Position numbers and translations under genes: made by a program. From Dermatophagoides farinae (lineage: Eukaryota; Arthropoda; Arachnida; Sarcoptiformes; Pyroglyphidae), in contig NC_134683.1 of NCBI RefSeq assembly GCF_024713945.1, positions 4,093,501 through 4,157,500 of the forward strand: a stretch of 64,000 nt of DNA, given 5' to 3'. Positions 25,992 through 36,404 of the stretch are shown here, piece after piece. The notes beneath the pieces are model-generated. The model was not told the DNA's origin. It saw nothing but the letters and a program-made list of their open reading frames with translations, and made no database searches. Positions within the stretch are counted from its first letter, which is position 1. Each line of letters opens with the position of its first letter.

Positions 25992-27083
25992 TTATGATGC
26001 AATGTATTTTTTTTCATCATTAATTTGAAGAAAATTTTCAAAAATATTTCCATTATTCAATTTATTTTGTTGATCATGTTGACAATGATGGTCATGATGA
26101 TGATGATGATGATGATGAAATTCACGAAAATCTTCAATATTTTCTAAACCTTTACGGAATATTCTTATTATTACACGTATTAATTGAATGGCCCAATAAA
26201 TATTGAATAATTGTATAATTAATGTAAGATAATATAGTAGAATGTAGATGGCAACCTGTTTCATATTGATCAATTGATTGAATCCGAATTCAATTGATGA
26301 TTGTAGAATAATAATTGGATAACGATAAAGACGATTATAATACCAAACAATGATTAATACAGAGAATACCAGTAAACGTAATGGATTCAGATGACGTTGT
26401 AAAAGATGAATTTGTAATTTACTCAAACAACGTATGAAATAACAAACTTCACAGATTTCTAGCAAATAAATCATGACCACACCGATTCGTTCCATATGTA
26501 TTATGTATGATATCGTTAACATAAATGCGGCAATCACATGATGTACGATCATCATTGGTGAATCTTTATCCCATTGATCTATGAATATTATATAATGAGC
26601 TGAATGTAAATAATTTGCCATATCGATTAGATATAATAATCGTATTAGAAATGAATCAACGCCACCAGTTTCTTCATTATTTAGCCATAAAAATTTTGTA
26701 TCATTTTCATCATTCAACAGTTGTAATCGTATACAAATAAATCTGGCCAATAAAACCGTATGCAAATAGAATACACTATCCCAAATGTTACCGGAAAATC
26801 TTTTTCGATCACATTCCAATAGATAATGATTTTCAATTAAAAAATTTACAATATAACGACAAAAATAATGACGAATATTTGAAATGATCAAAACGGTGAA
26901 TGAAATCCACAATAATTGTTGCCAATAGAAATGATTTTCAATCAATAATTCTTGTACATTTTGGATTAGATCATCGAAAAATGGTGGGAAAATTTTTTCT
27001 TGTATATAATGTGGATAAACAATGGCCAAACCATAATGGGTACCATTGATTATGTGCCAATATTGTTCCAATAATCGAATCAT
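25992..27083 (-). CDS. TLC-domain (ceramide-synthase-like) membrane protein, paralogue 2
   Basis: Intronless ORF; 363 aa from ATG 27083, or 369 aa from ATG 27101. I prefer 27083 because MIRLLEQYWHIIN then aligns with the starts of both paralogues. Multi-pass membrane protein with KRFSGNIWDSVFYLHTV (compare the K..E..WR..FY segment of ceramide synthases) and the Lag1 motif DSPMMIVHHVIAAFMLTISY..RIGVVMIYLLEICEVCYF. The paired histidines are kept; HD..D is replaced by LE..E. The C-terminus has GLENIEDFRE then a polyHis run and a hydrophilic tail. Spacing of about 570 bp on both sides in head-to-tail order indicates tandem duplication. Confidence 0.8.
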   Translation of the reverse strand: MIRLLEQYWHIINGTHYGLAIVYPHYIQEKIFPPFFDDLIQNVQELLIENHFYWQQLLWISFTVLIISNIRHYFCRYIVNFLIENHYLLECDRKRFSGNIWDSVFYLHTVLLARFICIRLQLLNDENDTKFLWLNNEETGGVDSFLIRLLYLIDMANYLHSAHYIIFIDQWDKDSPMMIVHHVIAAFMLTISYIIHMERIGVVMIYLLEICEVCYFIRCLSKLQIHLLQRHLNPLRLLVFSVLIIVWYYNRLYRYPIIILQSSIEFGFNQLINMKQVAIYILLYYLTLIIQLFNIYWAIQLIRVIIRIFRKGLENIEDFREFHHHHHHHHDHHCQHDQQNKLNNGNIFENFLQINDEKKYIAS

Positions 27084-27658
27084 TGTGATGGTGATGAGCA
27101 TGAATTTTTTTTTTTTGGATCAACGATGGACACACACACAAACACGTACACAAGAAAAACATATGACAAAAAAAATCAAACAAATAAATCCTACCATTGA
27201 TATTTAAATATTCAAATCAATTTGTCAAATTGAATCTTTACCGACGTTTCTTGTTTGTGGTCATTTCCTTGTCCAATTTAAACAAAACAAAATTCATTCA
27301 ATTTTTCTGGCTAAAGTATTCAAGTATTTACGTCAGACTCTTTTTTTTTGGTTTGGTTTGGTTTGGTCATTTTTTTTTTGTTTACTTTGCTTATTATAAC
27401 TACAATAGTCAATAGTGGTCATTTTTTTTTTGAAGATAAAAATTTTCAACAAATTTACGTCAAAAGATTTTTTAAATTTTTTTTTTATTCATCGAAAATA
27501 AAATAAAAAAAAAAATTAAATTCAGGATATAGATTGATAACAACAACAATGTTTTGACGTTAATCTCCCTCTATCATCATTCAATCACATTTCGTACATT
27601 ACTGGACAACAACAACTATCGTGATTGTGTGTATATATATATATATTGATTGGATGAT
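27084..27658. other. Spacer between TLC paralogues 2 and 3
   Basis: About 570 bp with CA, T and A runs and a GTTTGGTTTGGTTTGG repeat near 27350. Promoter of paralogue 2 and 3' UTR of paralogue 3 are expected here. No gene seen. Confidence 0.6.
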
Positions 27659-28651
27659 TTAACGTTGACAATGGATTTCACGTACATCTTCCAGTTTATC
27701 CAGGCCACTACTATAGATACGAATGATTAATTTAATCAAAATAAATGATCCATAAATATTGAATAATTGTATCAATAATAACAAATAATAAATCAATATA
27801 TAGATGGCAATTCTATCCATATCTACAAGATTCTGATAACCATAATCGATAACTGATGTTAAAATAATCAATGGATATCGATATAATCGATTATATAGCC
27901 ATACAATACACATTGATGTGAAACCAATGAAACGAATTGAATTTTGCCATCGTTGTATGAAATGGATCTGTAATTTAACCATACAGCGAAGAAAATAGAA
28001 AATTTCTGATATTTCAAGAAGAAAAATGATTGCTACACCCATACGATGCATATTGATCATATGTGATAATGTAAACAACAGAATAGCGGCTAAATGATGT
28101 ATGATGATCATTGGTGAATCTTTATCCCACAATTGTTGACGATAATTTTTGCATAAATAAATCATTGAATAGATATAATTCGAAATATCTATTAAATAAA
28201 GATACATTATTATCATTGATGTTTGACCACCATAATAAATGTCCGATGAATTATTGATCCAGAATCGTTTTGGATATTCTAAACATCCAATATTGGCCAT
28301 TATCCACCATGATAATGTGAATGTATGCATATAAAATAGACAATTCCATAAATTATTGCCAAATCGATGATGATCATGGTGGCCCAATATAAGACGATAA
28401 TGTCGTAATTGTTTAATGATGAATTTATTCACCAATACATAACGAATAATGGCCAACAATATGATGCATACAACAATCGATATGATTTCCATCCAATAAT
28501 AATTATTCATTTCCATTCGATATTGAATAGTTTCAATTAAATCAATTAAAAATGGTGGTCGAAATTTTTGCTGTATTGTTTCTGGATAAACAACCGATAA
28601 TCCATAATAGGTTCGATTGATTAGTTGCAAATATTTATCGACAATATTCAT
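27659..28651 (-). CDS. TLC-domain (ceramide-synthase-like) membrane protein, paralogue 3
   Basis: Intronless ORF, 330 aa from ATG 28651; the open frame continues upstream only through non-ATG codons. Core motif DSPMIIIHHLAAILLFTLSH..RMGVAIIFLLEISEIFYF keeps the paired histidines and again has LE..E where ceramide synthases have HD..D. The N-terminal block (GLSVVYPETIQQKFRPPFL) aligns well with paralogue 2 (GLAIVYPHYIQEKIFPPFF). It ends soon after GLDKLEDVRE, without the acidic or His tail of the other two. A TATATATAA stretch on the minus strand at 28755-28763, about 105 bp upstream of the ATG, could be its TATA box. Confidence 0.8.
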   Translation of the reverse strand: MNIVDKYLQLINRTYYGLSVVYPETIQQKFRPPFLIDLIETIQYRMEMNNYYWMEIISIVVCIILLAIIRYVLVNKFIIKQLRHYRLILGHHDHHRFGNNLWNCLFYMHTFTLSWWIMANIGCLEYPKRFWINNSSDIYYGGQTSMIIMYLYLIDISNYIYSMIYLCKNYRQQLWDKDSPMIIIHHLAAILLFTLSHMINMHRMGVAIIFLLEISEIFYFLRCMVKLQIHFIQRWQNSIRFIGFTSMCIVWLYNRLYRYPLIILTSVIDYGYQNLVDMDRIAIYILIYYLLLLIQLFNIYGSFILIKLIIRIYSSGLDKLEDVREIHCQR

Positions 28652-29177
28652 GATGACGAAAATGACTACCACTCGACTAAAAAACAGACAAAAAACAAAC
28701 CAGATTCAAATCAAAGTAAACAAATAATAACAAAGTCAATTGCTGGGCAACGAATTATATATACCTGATGATGATTTACATGTTGACCACATTTTCTTCT
28801 TCTTCTTCATCGTCGTTGTCCAAAGTCAATGCTTTTTGTGTTTGTGTTGGTGTGTGTGTGTGTGTGTGTGTTGCACAAAATGTGAAAAAGTTATACAAAA
28901 GGTAATGGTGGTGATAATAATCATTTGGAATCAAGTAAATCAACTTTCACATGCATTTTATCTTCATTTTGTGTTTCTATATTGGAAATTGTAAAAATTC
29001 TTTTTTACATGCATGTGTGTGTCATATATTGTGACTCATATTCGAGTTACTTTTTTTCCCTGTTTATGTGTTTACCTTGTTGGTCAGAACAATAGAATGA
29101 ATTTTCAATTGCAAAAATTTAATGTTTATTAAATTTTATCTAGAATATTCTTGTGGATCTTTTTTTTAAATTAAATT
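28652..29177. other. Spacer between TLC paralogue 3 and the DEG/ENaC gene
   Basis: About 525 bp with a TG run near 28850-28870. It should hold the promoter of TLC paralogue 3 and the 3' UTR of the channel gene. No gene seen. Confidence 0.6.
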
Positions 29178-31037
29178 TCATAACCTAACACTTTGTCGTT
29201 GTTCTATATCATGATGCGGTTGTTTTTTAAATAAATTGAAAAAATAAACTAATCGTTTGATGATATTAAAAATAAAATTTACAATAAAACGAATAACTAG
29301 ATAAATCGACAGGCCAAGCCAAATACCAAGATGACCACCAATTATACCAACAAATTCTTCACGTGATATTCGTGGCCTATGTTGAATAATTTGAAATGGT
29401 TTTGGTGATATTTTTATCAACACAATTGTATGTGTATCTGGATTATCATATAATGGCCAACCATAACCATTGGTTATCACTGGATCGATACGGCCATTTA
29501 GCTGAAATATTGTCTGTAAACATTCATCTGGACAACGATTTTCACAATGATTTTCAGCTGATAAAAATGTTGTATAATTCTAAAGTGGAGAAAAAAACCC
29601 ATTATTATCCACAATTAACATCACATGATAATTTTACCTGATAATCATGATCACAAATATATTCAGAATTATCTTCCGAAAACATTCTTGTAGAAAGTGC
29701 CATATAATAATTTGCACAATCATCAATTCCATATGAATATTCTTTTATGCAAACATTACGACACATATCCTGGGTACGATAACGAGCAAATATCTTATCA
29801 TTTAGATAATCAATACAATTGGTACGATATGGTGTTGGTAATTTATGTGTAGTTTTCTTTGTAAAACTAACTTCATAATATGAACTACGTTGTACTTGAA
29901 ATGAACGAAAACGACGTTTATTTGGTAAAATATTTGGTGGATGAACCGTTATGGTTGTTGTACCGAATGTATCGCCTATGAAATTCCAAATATTATTATG
30001 CATATTAATCTGCATTACAATATAAGGATTTAATTCGAATTTCATTCTTTTTAAATCATCCGTATTGAAACTATGATGATGGTGATCGTTGTAATAATCA
30101 TCATCATTCACATTATCATCGTTGTCGTCGTCGTCGTGGTCAATGTCATTATCATTGATTCGGATCGATTTTGCTACATCGATGAATAATGATTGATTTT
30201 TATGTTTATATTTATGATGATTATGATTATGATGATAATGATGAATATTGAAAAAATCATCAACATCTATTGGTGGTTTATAATGACGCCATTCTGGTAA
30301 TACATTTTCTAGATCACTAAAATACATAAAACATTTATGTCCATTATAAACAATCGGTATTGGTTGTTTAATTTTATCACAATCAAATTGTGTTTGTAAT
30401 ATTGGATCAACAATAGTGGCCGTTGTAGAATTATCATCATCACAACGATGTAATGTACGAATATTTATTGGACGAAATCGACACCAACGTACCAATTGTT
30501 CTAAACGTAGGCTATGATTCTCAATGACATCGGAACCATTGAAATCTGTTAAAGCAATATTTTCATAAATACGAAACAAATGATAACGATTACGTATGGC
30601 CAATGTTGTATTGACAAATGGATCATGATGAAAATCTTGTTGAAATTTATGATATGATCGATTGAATTCACTATATTTATCTATTTTGGAATGAATGAAT
30701 GAATTGATTAGATCGAATGTTTGAATTTTTATTTATTTATAGAAAAATACGGCTATTACTTACTGGCCAGATATTCTGGTGTAAAAATAGCACGACCACA
30801 AATAGTGATACCAGGAAAATTTGTATGATCTGGTAGTCGACTATCCAATCTGATGGTTGTTTCACGATCAGAATAGCCATGTAATACTTGTTCAATATTC
30901 CATATACACCAAATTGTCAACAAAATGATACAAATACAAAAAATTAATTCACAACAATTAAATCGTGATTTTTGTCTATGAATAAATTCCATTGATTTTT
31001 TTCGAATATTCATCATCATCATCATCATCATCATCAT
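29178..31037 (-). CDS. DEG/ENaC (pickpocket-type) sodium channel subunit
   Basis: Three exons: 31037-30764, 30680-29638, 29579-29178, all GT/AG with closing phases, 572 aa. Order: cytoplasmic N-terminus, TM1 (CCELIFCICIILLTIWCIW), the family motif after TM1 as FPGITICG, an extracellular domain with many cysteines and an His/Asp-rich insertion (about 30270-30070), then TM2 with GHLGIWLGLSIYLVIRF, where GLS matches the G.S selectivity filter. A short basic tail follows. The gating motif before TM1, normally HG, reads HR here (EFIHRQKS). Family role: amiloride-sensitive, trimeric cation channels in sensory or epithelial plasma membranes; the ligand is unknown. The start lies in a run of nine ATG codons, so the exact first Met is uncertain. 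Confidence 0.85.
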
Positions 31038-31341
31038 TGTTGTTGTTCTTTTCTCGATTCCAAAACAAATGGTCCATGGAATATATTCTCAACTAGACAA
31101 ATCACCTTACCTGTGTAAACAGACTGATGATTGAATCAGTATTAAAAAAAAAAAATTGATTTCCAATCAATAGCGATAGAGCAAATAATAAATACAAAAA
31201 AAAAACCAATTTATTACCAATATATATATAGATTTCTTTTCAAAAATCTTTCACAATCATCAAATAATACAACAGTAACCATTGATTGATTGATTGATTG
31301 ATTGATCAATTCATTACAATAAACATTTGATTTGATTTGAT
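31038..31341. other. Spacer upstream of the DEG/ENaC gene
   Basis: About 300 bp with ATTG repeats near 31290 and a short TA run. Expected to hold the channel promoter. Nothing else seen. Confidence 0.5.
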
Positions 31342-32166
31342 TCAAAATATTATGAATAAACGATTAAATTGTTGATAACAGTAACCATAGAACAAAAGAA
31401 TGTTACCAAAAAAACGTATAAATAACCATGATTGTTGCCAATGGATGGCGTTACTAACACCATGATGATTTATAAATGAAGCTGAATTATGGAAATTATT
31501 ATTATTTGTTTCATATCGATTATTATTATTATCCTGATGATGGTCGTCACGAAATTTTGTTTGAGGCCAAAAAAATAATGATGCTGATGATGATGACGAT
31601 GACGATGATGATTGAGCATGATGTCTACCAGAATAAAATAAACCTGGTGGTGGTGGTGGTCCACGACCATTATTTTCACCATTTCCACCTCCTTGTTGTT
31701 GTGACATCATCATCCATTGTTTATAAACAAAATCACCACTTTCATCATGTTTTGCCAATGCATTATCTTCAATTTCATCAGGCCATATTAATACAGATTT
31801 CGATGATGATGATGATGATGATGAACTGGGCGGTGCTGCTGCTGCTACAATAACCAAATCGGTTATCAATGACGTTATAGCTGATAATATAATGAATATA
31901 ATCACAAAATAATTAATAATCACTGATGATGTATGATGATGATGATGATGATAATGATGTATCGACATTGATGATAATGACCATGAAGATGATGATGAAA
32001 TGATACGAAAATTATCAGTTAAAAATAGCCAAATTGATCTAAATAATTTTGAAAAATGATTATGTTCAAAATAATTCATCAGATTCGTTTCCAGTGGTTG
32101 TTGTATATTACATAATTTGATTGTTGTTGTCGATGATGATTGTTTTCGTTGTTTGATCGTTTCCAT
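31342..32166 (-). CDS. Hypothetical low-complexity protein with a hydrophobic segment
   Basis: 274-codon ORF from ATG 32166. The N-terminal ~85 residues end in His and Ser runs, followed by a hydrophobic stretch (YFVIIFIILSAITSLITDLVIVAAAAP) that could be an internal signal or anchor. Next come a polySer run, a more ordinary segment (SVLIWPDEIEDNALAKHDES), a Gly/Pro region (GRGPPPPPGLFYSGRHH) and a hydrophobic C-terminus. I do not recognise a family. Parts derive from CAT and TCA repeats, so the frame could be open by chance, but the segments between repeats look protein-like. It might be a membrane protein, a secreted precursor, or the first exon of a longer gene. The polyPro/GLFYSGR segment is not a neuropeptide I can identify. 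Confidence 0.4.
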   Translation of the reverse strand: METIKQRKQSSSTTTIKLCNIQQPLETNLMNYFEHNHFSKLFRSIWLFLTDNFRIISSSSSWSLSSMSIHHYHHHHHHTSSVIINYFVIIFIILSAITSLITDLVIVAAAAPPSSSSSSSSSKSVLIWPDEIEDNALAKHDESGDFVYKQWMMMSQQQGGGNGENNGRGPPPPPGLFYSGRHHAQSSSSSSSSSASLFFWPQTKFRDDHHQDNNNNRYETNNNNFHNSASFINHHGVSNAIHWQQSWLFIRFFGNILLFYGYCYQQFNRLFIIF

Positions 32167-35100
32167 TTTTTTTTTTTTTTTGCTTTTGTTTCAAAAATTC
32201 TATTCACAAGTCAAAATATATCATATGATGATCACGTCATTTATGTATAGATTCAATGTTTCGAATGTTTTCATTTTTTGATTCGAATTTCTGGTTGTGA
32301 TCTCGAAACATGCATGTTTAAGTCAAATTGAATGATGATCGATCGAACATGATTACATTTTCATTTGATTTGATTATTTACTAATGGTGATTCTTGTGGT
32401 CTTGATATATCAATTTATATGATGATGATGAATCGTATTATATTCATTTATCGTGAAAATAATATATAAAAAGTTTATGGTAGAATATGAAAAAAAACGT
32501 GAAGATGAAGTGTGTGCATTAGTATTCAAAACTTCTCAAATTGTTTCTATAGAACAACAACCTAACGATCACTAATCAACAACAACATTTGATCATCATC
32601 ATCATCGATCATAATTTGATAATGAGAATGTGTGTATTACATACAAGATAGCCACACACACACACACACACTTTTTTGTGGAAAGGCAAGTACAAAAAAA
32701 AATGTATGATGATAATGAGTAATAAATATTTTTTCTCTCTTTTCTCCACAGCACAACATAAACAAACAAGAAGAATCTATATATTCACATTCATTCATTT
32801 AATCGATCCAGGAACAAAGAATGATGAGATGGTTTGTTTTTTTGGCTTATTTTAGCTAAATGAACAGTGAAAAAAAACACTCGGAAATTGTCCATTCACT
32901 TCAAACGTTTGTTTGTTTGTTTGTTTTTTTTCTGCTTTCTTCACTTTTTATTATTCATCAGAAATTACATTAGCAGCAAATAATATAGTAAACGACGATA
33001 TTTTTTTTTGTGTTGTTCAACCAAACCAATCAGATTCAAATCATGTTGATCACATGATTGGCCAATAACTTAAACGATGATGATGGTGGCAAGCAACAGA
33101 AGCAGCAGCAACAGCAGCCGAAAACCGATCCAGAAGAATTTTATTGAATGTTCTTATTTTGCCAAATGAAACTTGATTGACATATTCTTGACCATTCATT
33201 TCATTTCATTGACATTGTTGGCTATCTATTCTCCAAATAGAATGTGTGTGTATGTATGTGTCTAATCTAATTTATTCTATTTGAAAAAAAAGTTTGATCT
33301 CTGTTTTTTTTTTTTTTTGCTAGATTCAATAACAAAAATCAGATCAAAAGACAAACACACACACACAATCGGACGATAAACTATTGATTTGATGATTTTT
33401 TTTGTGTGTTTTGTTTCAATTTTGAATTCTGAAATTCATTCACAATGAACATGAACATGAACAACAACAACAACAAGAAGAAGAATGGATGATCGTTGAA
33501 AAAAAAACGGAAACGTTAAGAAGATTAATTCACTTGAATTTTTTTTTGTTTTGTTTTGGTATTCGAAATTCGAACTGCTGGATTTATACTACTTGCACGA
33601 TCATGTGAAGAATTGATGTTCATTTAATAATGACGACGATACACATACACACACACACACACAAAGTTCACAAATGACAACAAAATTGTCGAGATTGATG
33701 AGAAATTGTTGAATGATGTTTGTTTTCTTCTTGGACTTTGGTTCAGATTTTTTTTTGTTTGTTTGTTTGTTTGTTTGGTTTGGTTTGGTTTTTTTCCTCA
33801 CTTTTCAAATTTCATTTGGTGATTTTTTTTCTTTGTTTGATTTTTGATTAATCAAAAATCAATTTTTTTGCCCACTGAAATGAAGAGATGGAAAAAAACT
33901 CTGTATATCATGAATGAACAGACAAAAAGCTTTGATGAACACACACACCCACACCCTTATCAGGTAAACAGAATTTGATAATTTATTCATAAACGAAACA
34001 GAAAAAAAATGTCAAAAGAATTTTGATTTTTTGTCAATTTGAATTTGTGGATGAATGAATGAAACTGGCCAAAATGAGAAACTTTTCAATTCGAAAAAAG
34101 ATTTTTTTTTGCATACGACAAAGAAGAAGAGAAAAAAGTTTCAAACCGACAAAATGACTGCCGAACCGAAATGTTGTTGTTGTTGTTGTCGGTATTGGTA
34201 CGAATTTGGCGCTCACTTTAAACACGGAATTCAAGAATTTTTTTTCTTAATAATAACCGTTTTGACGAATGAATTTATATATAGAGAGAGAATATAGAAT
34301 ATTCTGTGTAATATCTACTATAGTCATGCGTGTTTATTTTTTTTTCGTACATCATCATTTTTGCTGCTAAAATTTTTTACTTTCTTTTTCCAAAATTCCA
34401 AAATTCTCCATTATTCTTGGTCATGTTGTTGGCGGTTGTGGTAGTGGTTGTATTGTTGTACAGGTGTATACACAACACACACACACACGTACATTGACAT
34501 TTAAATCAATCGATCGTTTCTTAATTAATAAACATTCAATGATTTAGCCATTGATTTGATCAAATGAGAGAGAGAAAAAAAACGATGCAAATCTTGAAAA
34601 TGAAAAAAAGTTGACTGACACCATCACCATCCCCATCACCACCACCACCACCGAAGCAAAGCAAAGTTGATAATGAAAGAAACTTTTTTTTCTGATGAAA
34701 TTATAAAATTAACTTGTCAAACCAAAGATGAAAATGATGATGATGATGATGTTGATGAAATGAATAAAAAAAAATCACACAATTGAATTTGAATATATGC
34801 ACAAGAAAAAACTTTATGTTAATTAGACACATTCCCAAGATATTTTCTTTTTTTTTTTTTTTTTTTTGATTCTCTAGACTCATCATCATCAAGAATCTAG
34901 AATCAAGAATCATCGTACAACTTTCCTATGGACAGTAGACGTGTGTGTGTGTGTGTATGTGTGTGTATGCAATATTGATGGCAGTGGAAAGAAAAACTTT
35001 TTCACATATTCTCGATTTTCATATGATGATGGCTAAATGCAAATTTGTTTGTTGTTGTTGTATGACAGAGCTTTTTTTTTGATTTACGATTTTACGACTC

Positions 35101-36362
35101 GATGATGTGATATGTTGTCGAGAATCTAGGAATGTGATTCTGGAGTGTCAAACTAAAAAAAAAAAAAAGAAAAGAAAATGGTGAGAAACCGCAAAAAGAG
35201 AAAAAAAATCAATTTAATTCAAATCTTGTATTTTCGGCAACAACAACAACAACAAAAAAGTTTAAAATTTTCTGCTATTTCTGAAAAACTTTTTCATTTC
35301 TCAAAAAGTTTTTTGTTTTTTGTTTATTTTTCTTCTTGTGTGATGATTTGCATATCGATGATGATGATGATGTCTGTGTATTGCTTCTTCATATGCTTGT
35401 CATCGATATTCATTTCATATGTCGCCCATCATTATAGAATGAGAAAAAAAACAACAACAACAACAACAAATCGAATTGCAGCCAATGATTTGATATGATC
35501 CAGACATAACAACAACAATCTGAATACTGGAAATTGTTTGTTTGTTTTGTTTGATTCGAAAAAAAGATTTAATTAAAATTTCTTCTTTTCATCATCATCG
35601 ATAAATTTTAATTAATTTTTTTAAATCGTTTTTTTTCTTCTCTCGTTGTTTATTTGTTTTTCTTTTCTTTTCTTTTTGAATTCAAACAAACGTCAAAAAA
35701 AAAACAGAGAAAATATAAAATCTTTAAGACGTTTGACTACGATGATGATAATACCGTAATGAGAAAATAGTAGTAGAATGACGCTCGGGACATTGAACAA
35801 GAACAACAACAACAAAAACGGGAAATGAAAATAATCTTCGATATTATTAATGCTTACCGTTTTTTTTTTGATTAAGTTTGCCGTCGTCGTCATCGTTATT
35901 ATCATCCGTATCGTCAAAGGAACCAAACCAGATGATTTGAAATTCGTCCAGATGGAAAATTAGACATACACACAGATTAAATCCATTTCGTAAAAAAAAC
36001 AATGTCGCTTTCAGTTTTTGTTTATCAAGAATCGACGGCAGAATTGAAGCAACAACAACAAAGAATTCAATTCGAACGTTAGAAAATCGAACAAACAAAC
36101 AAAAAAAACGTTATTTTTGTTTAGCCCACAATTTTTGTTTTTGTTGTTGTTGTTGCTTCTCAAAGTTCAAAAATCGTTCGATTCTTTCATCAATGATGAT
36201 GAATTCTAATTCAAAGACAAAAAAGTTCTTAAGTTAAATGATGATGATGATGATGTTAATTGTGTATAGCAGCCATATGAACGACAAAGAATCCGGCTCA
36301 ATAATGTCGTCGTTGTCGTTGAAACTCAATTTCCTTATTGTGATGGGGGCTACATTTCTATT

Positions 36363-36404
36363 GAGAGAAAGATTTGAAAGAATATTCTTTCTCTCTATAA
36401 AAAT
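36363..36404 (+). promoter_or_regulatory. Palindrome resembling a heat-shock element, next to a TATA-like box
   Basis: A perfect 16-base palindrome GAAAGAATATTCTTTC (36376-36391) contains AGAATATTCT, which fits the nGAAnnTTCn unit. Outer arms GAGAGAAAGA and TCTTTCTCTC extend it, and TATAAAAAT follows at 36396-36404. No gene is visible downstream, so function is only suggested. Confidence 0.2.

Noticed and set aside
29396-29641. Plus-strand frame opposite the DEG/ENaC last exon
   Set aside because: Shadow of the minus-strand channel gene, which has family motifs and consistent splice phases.
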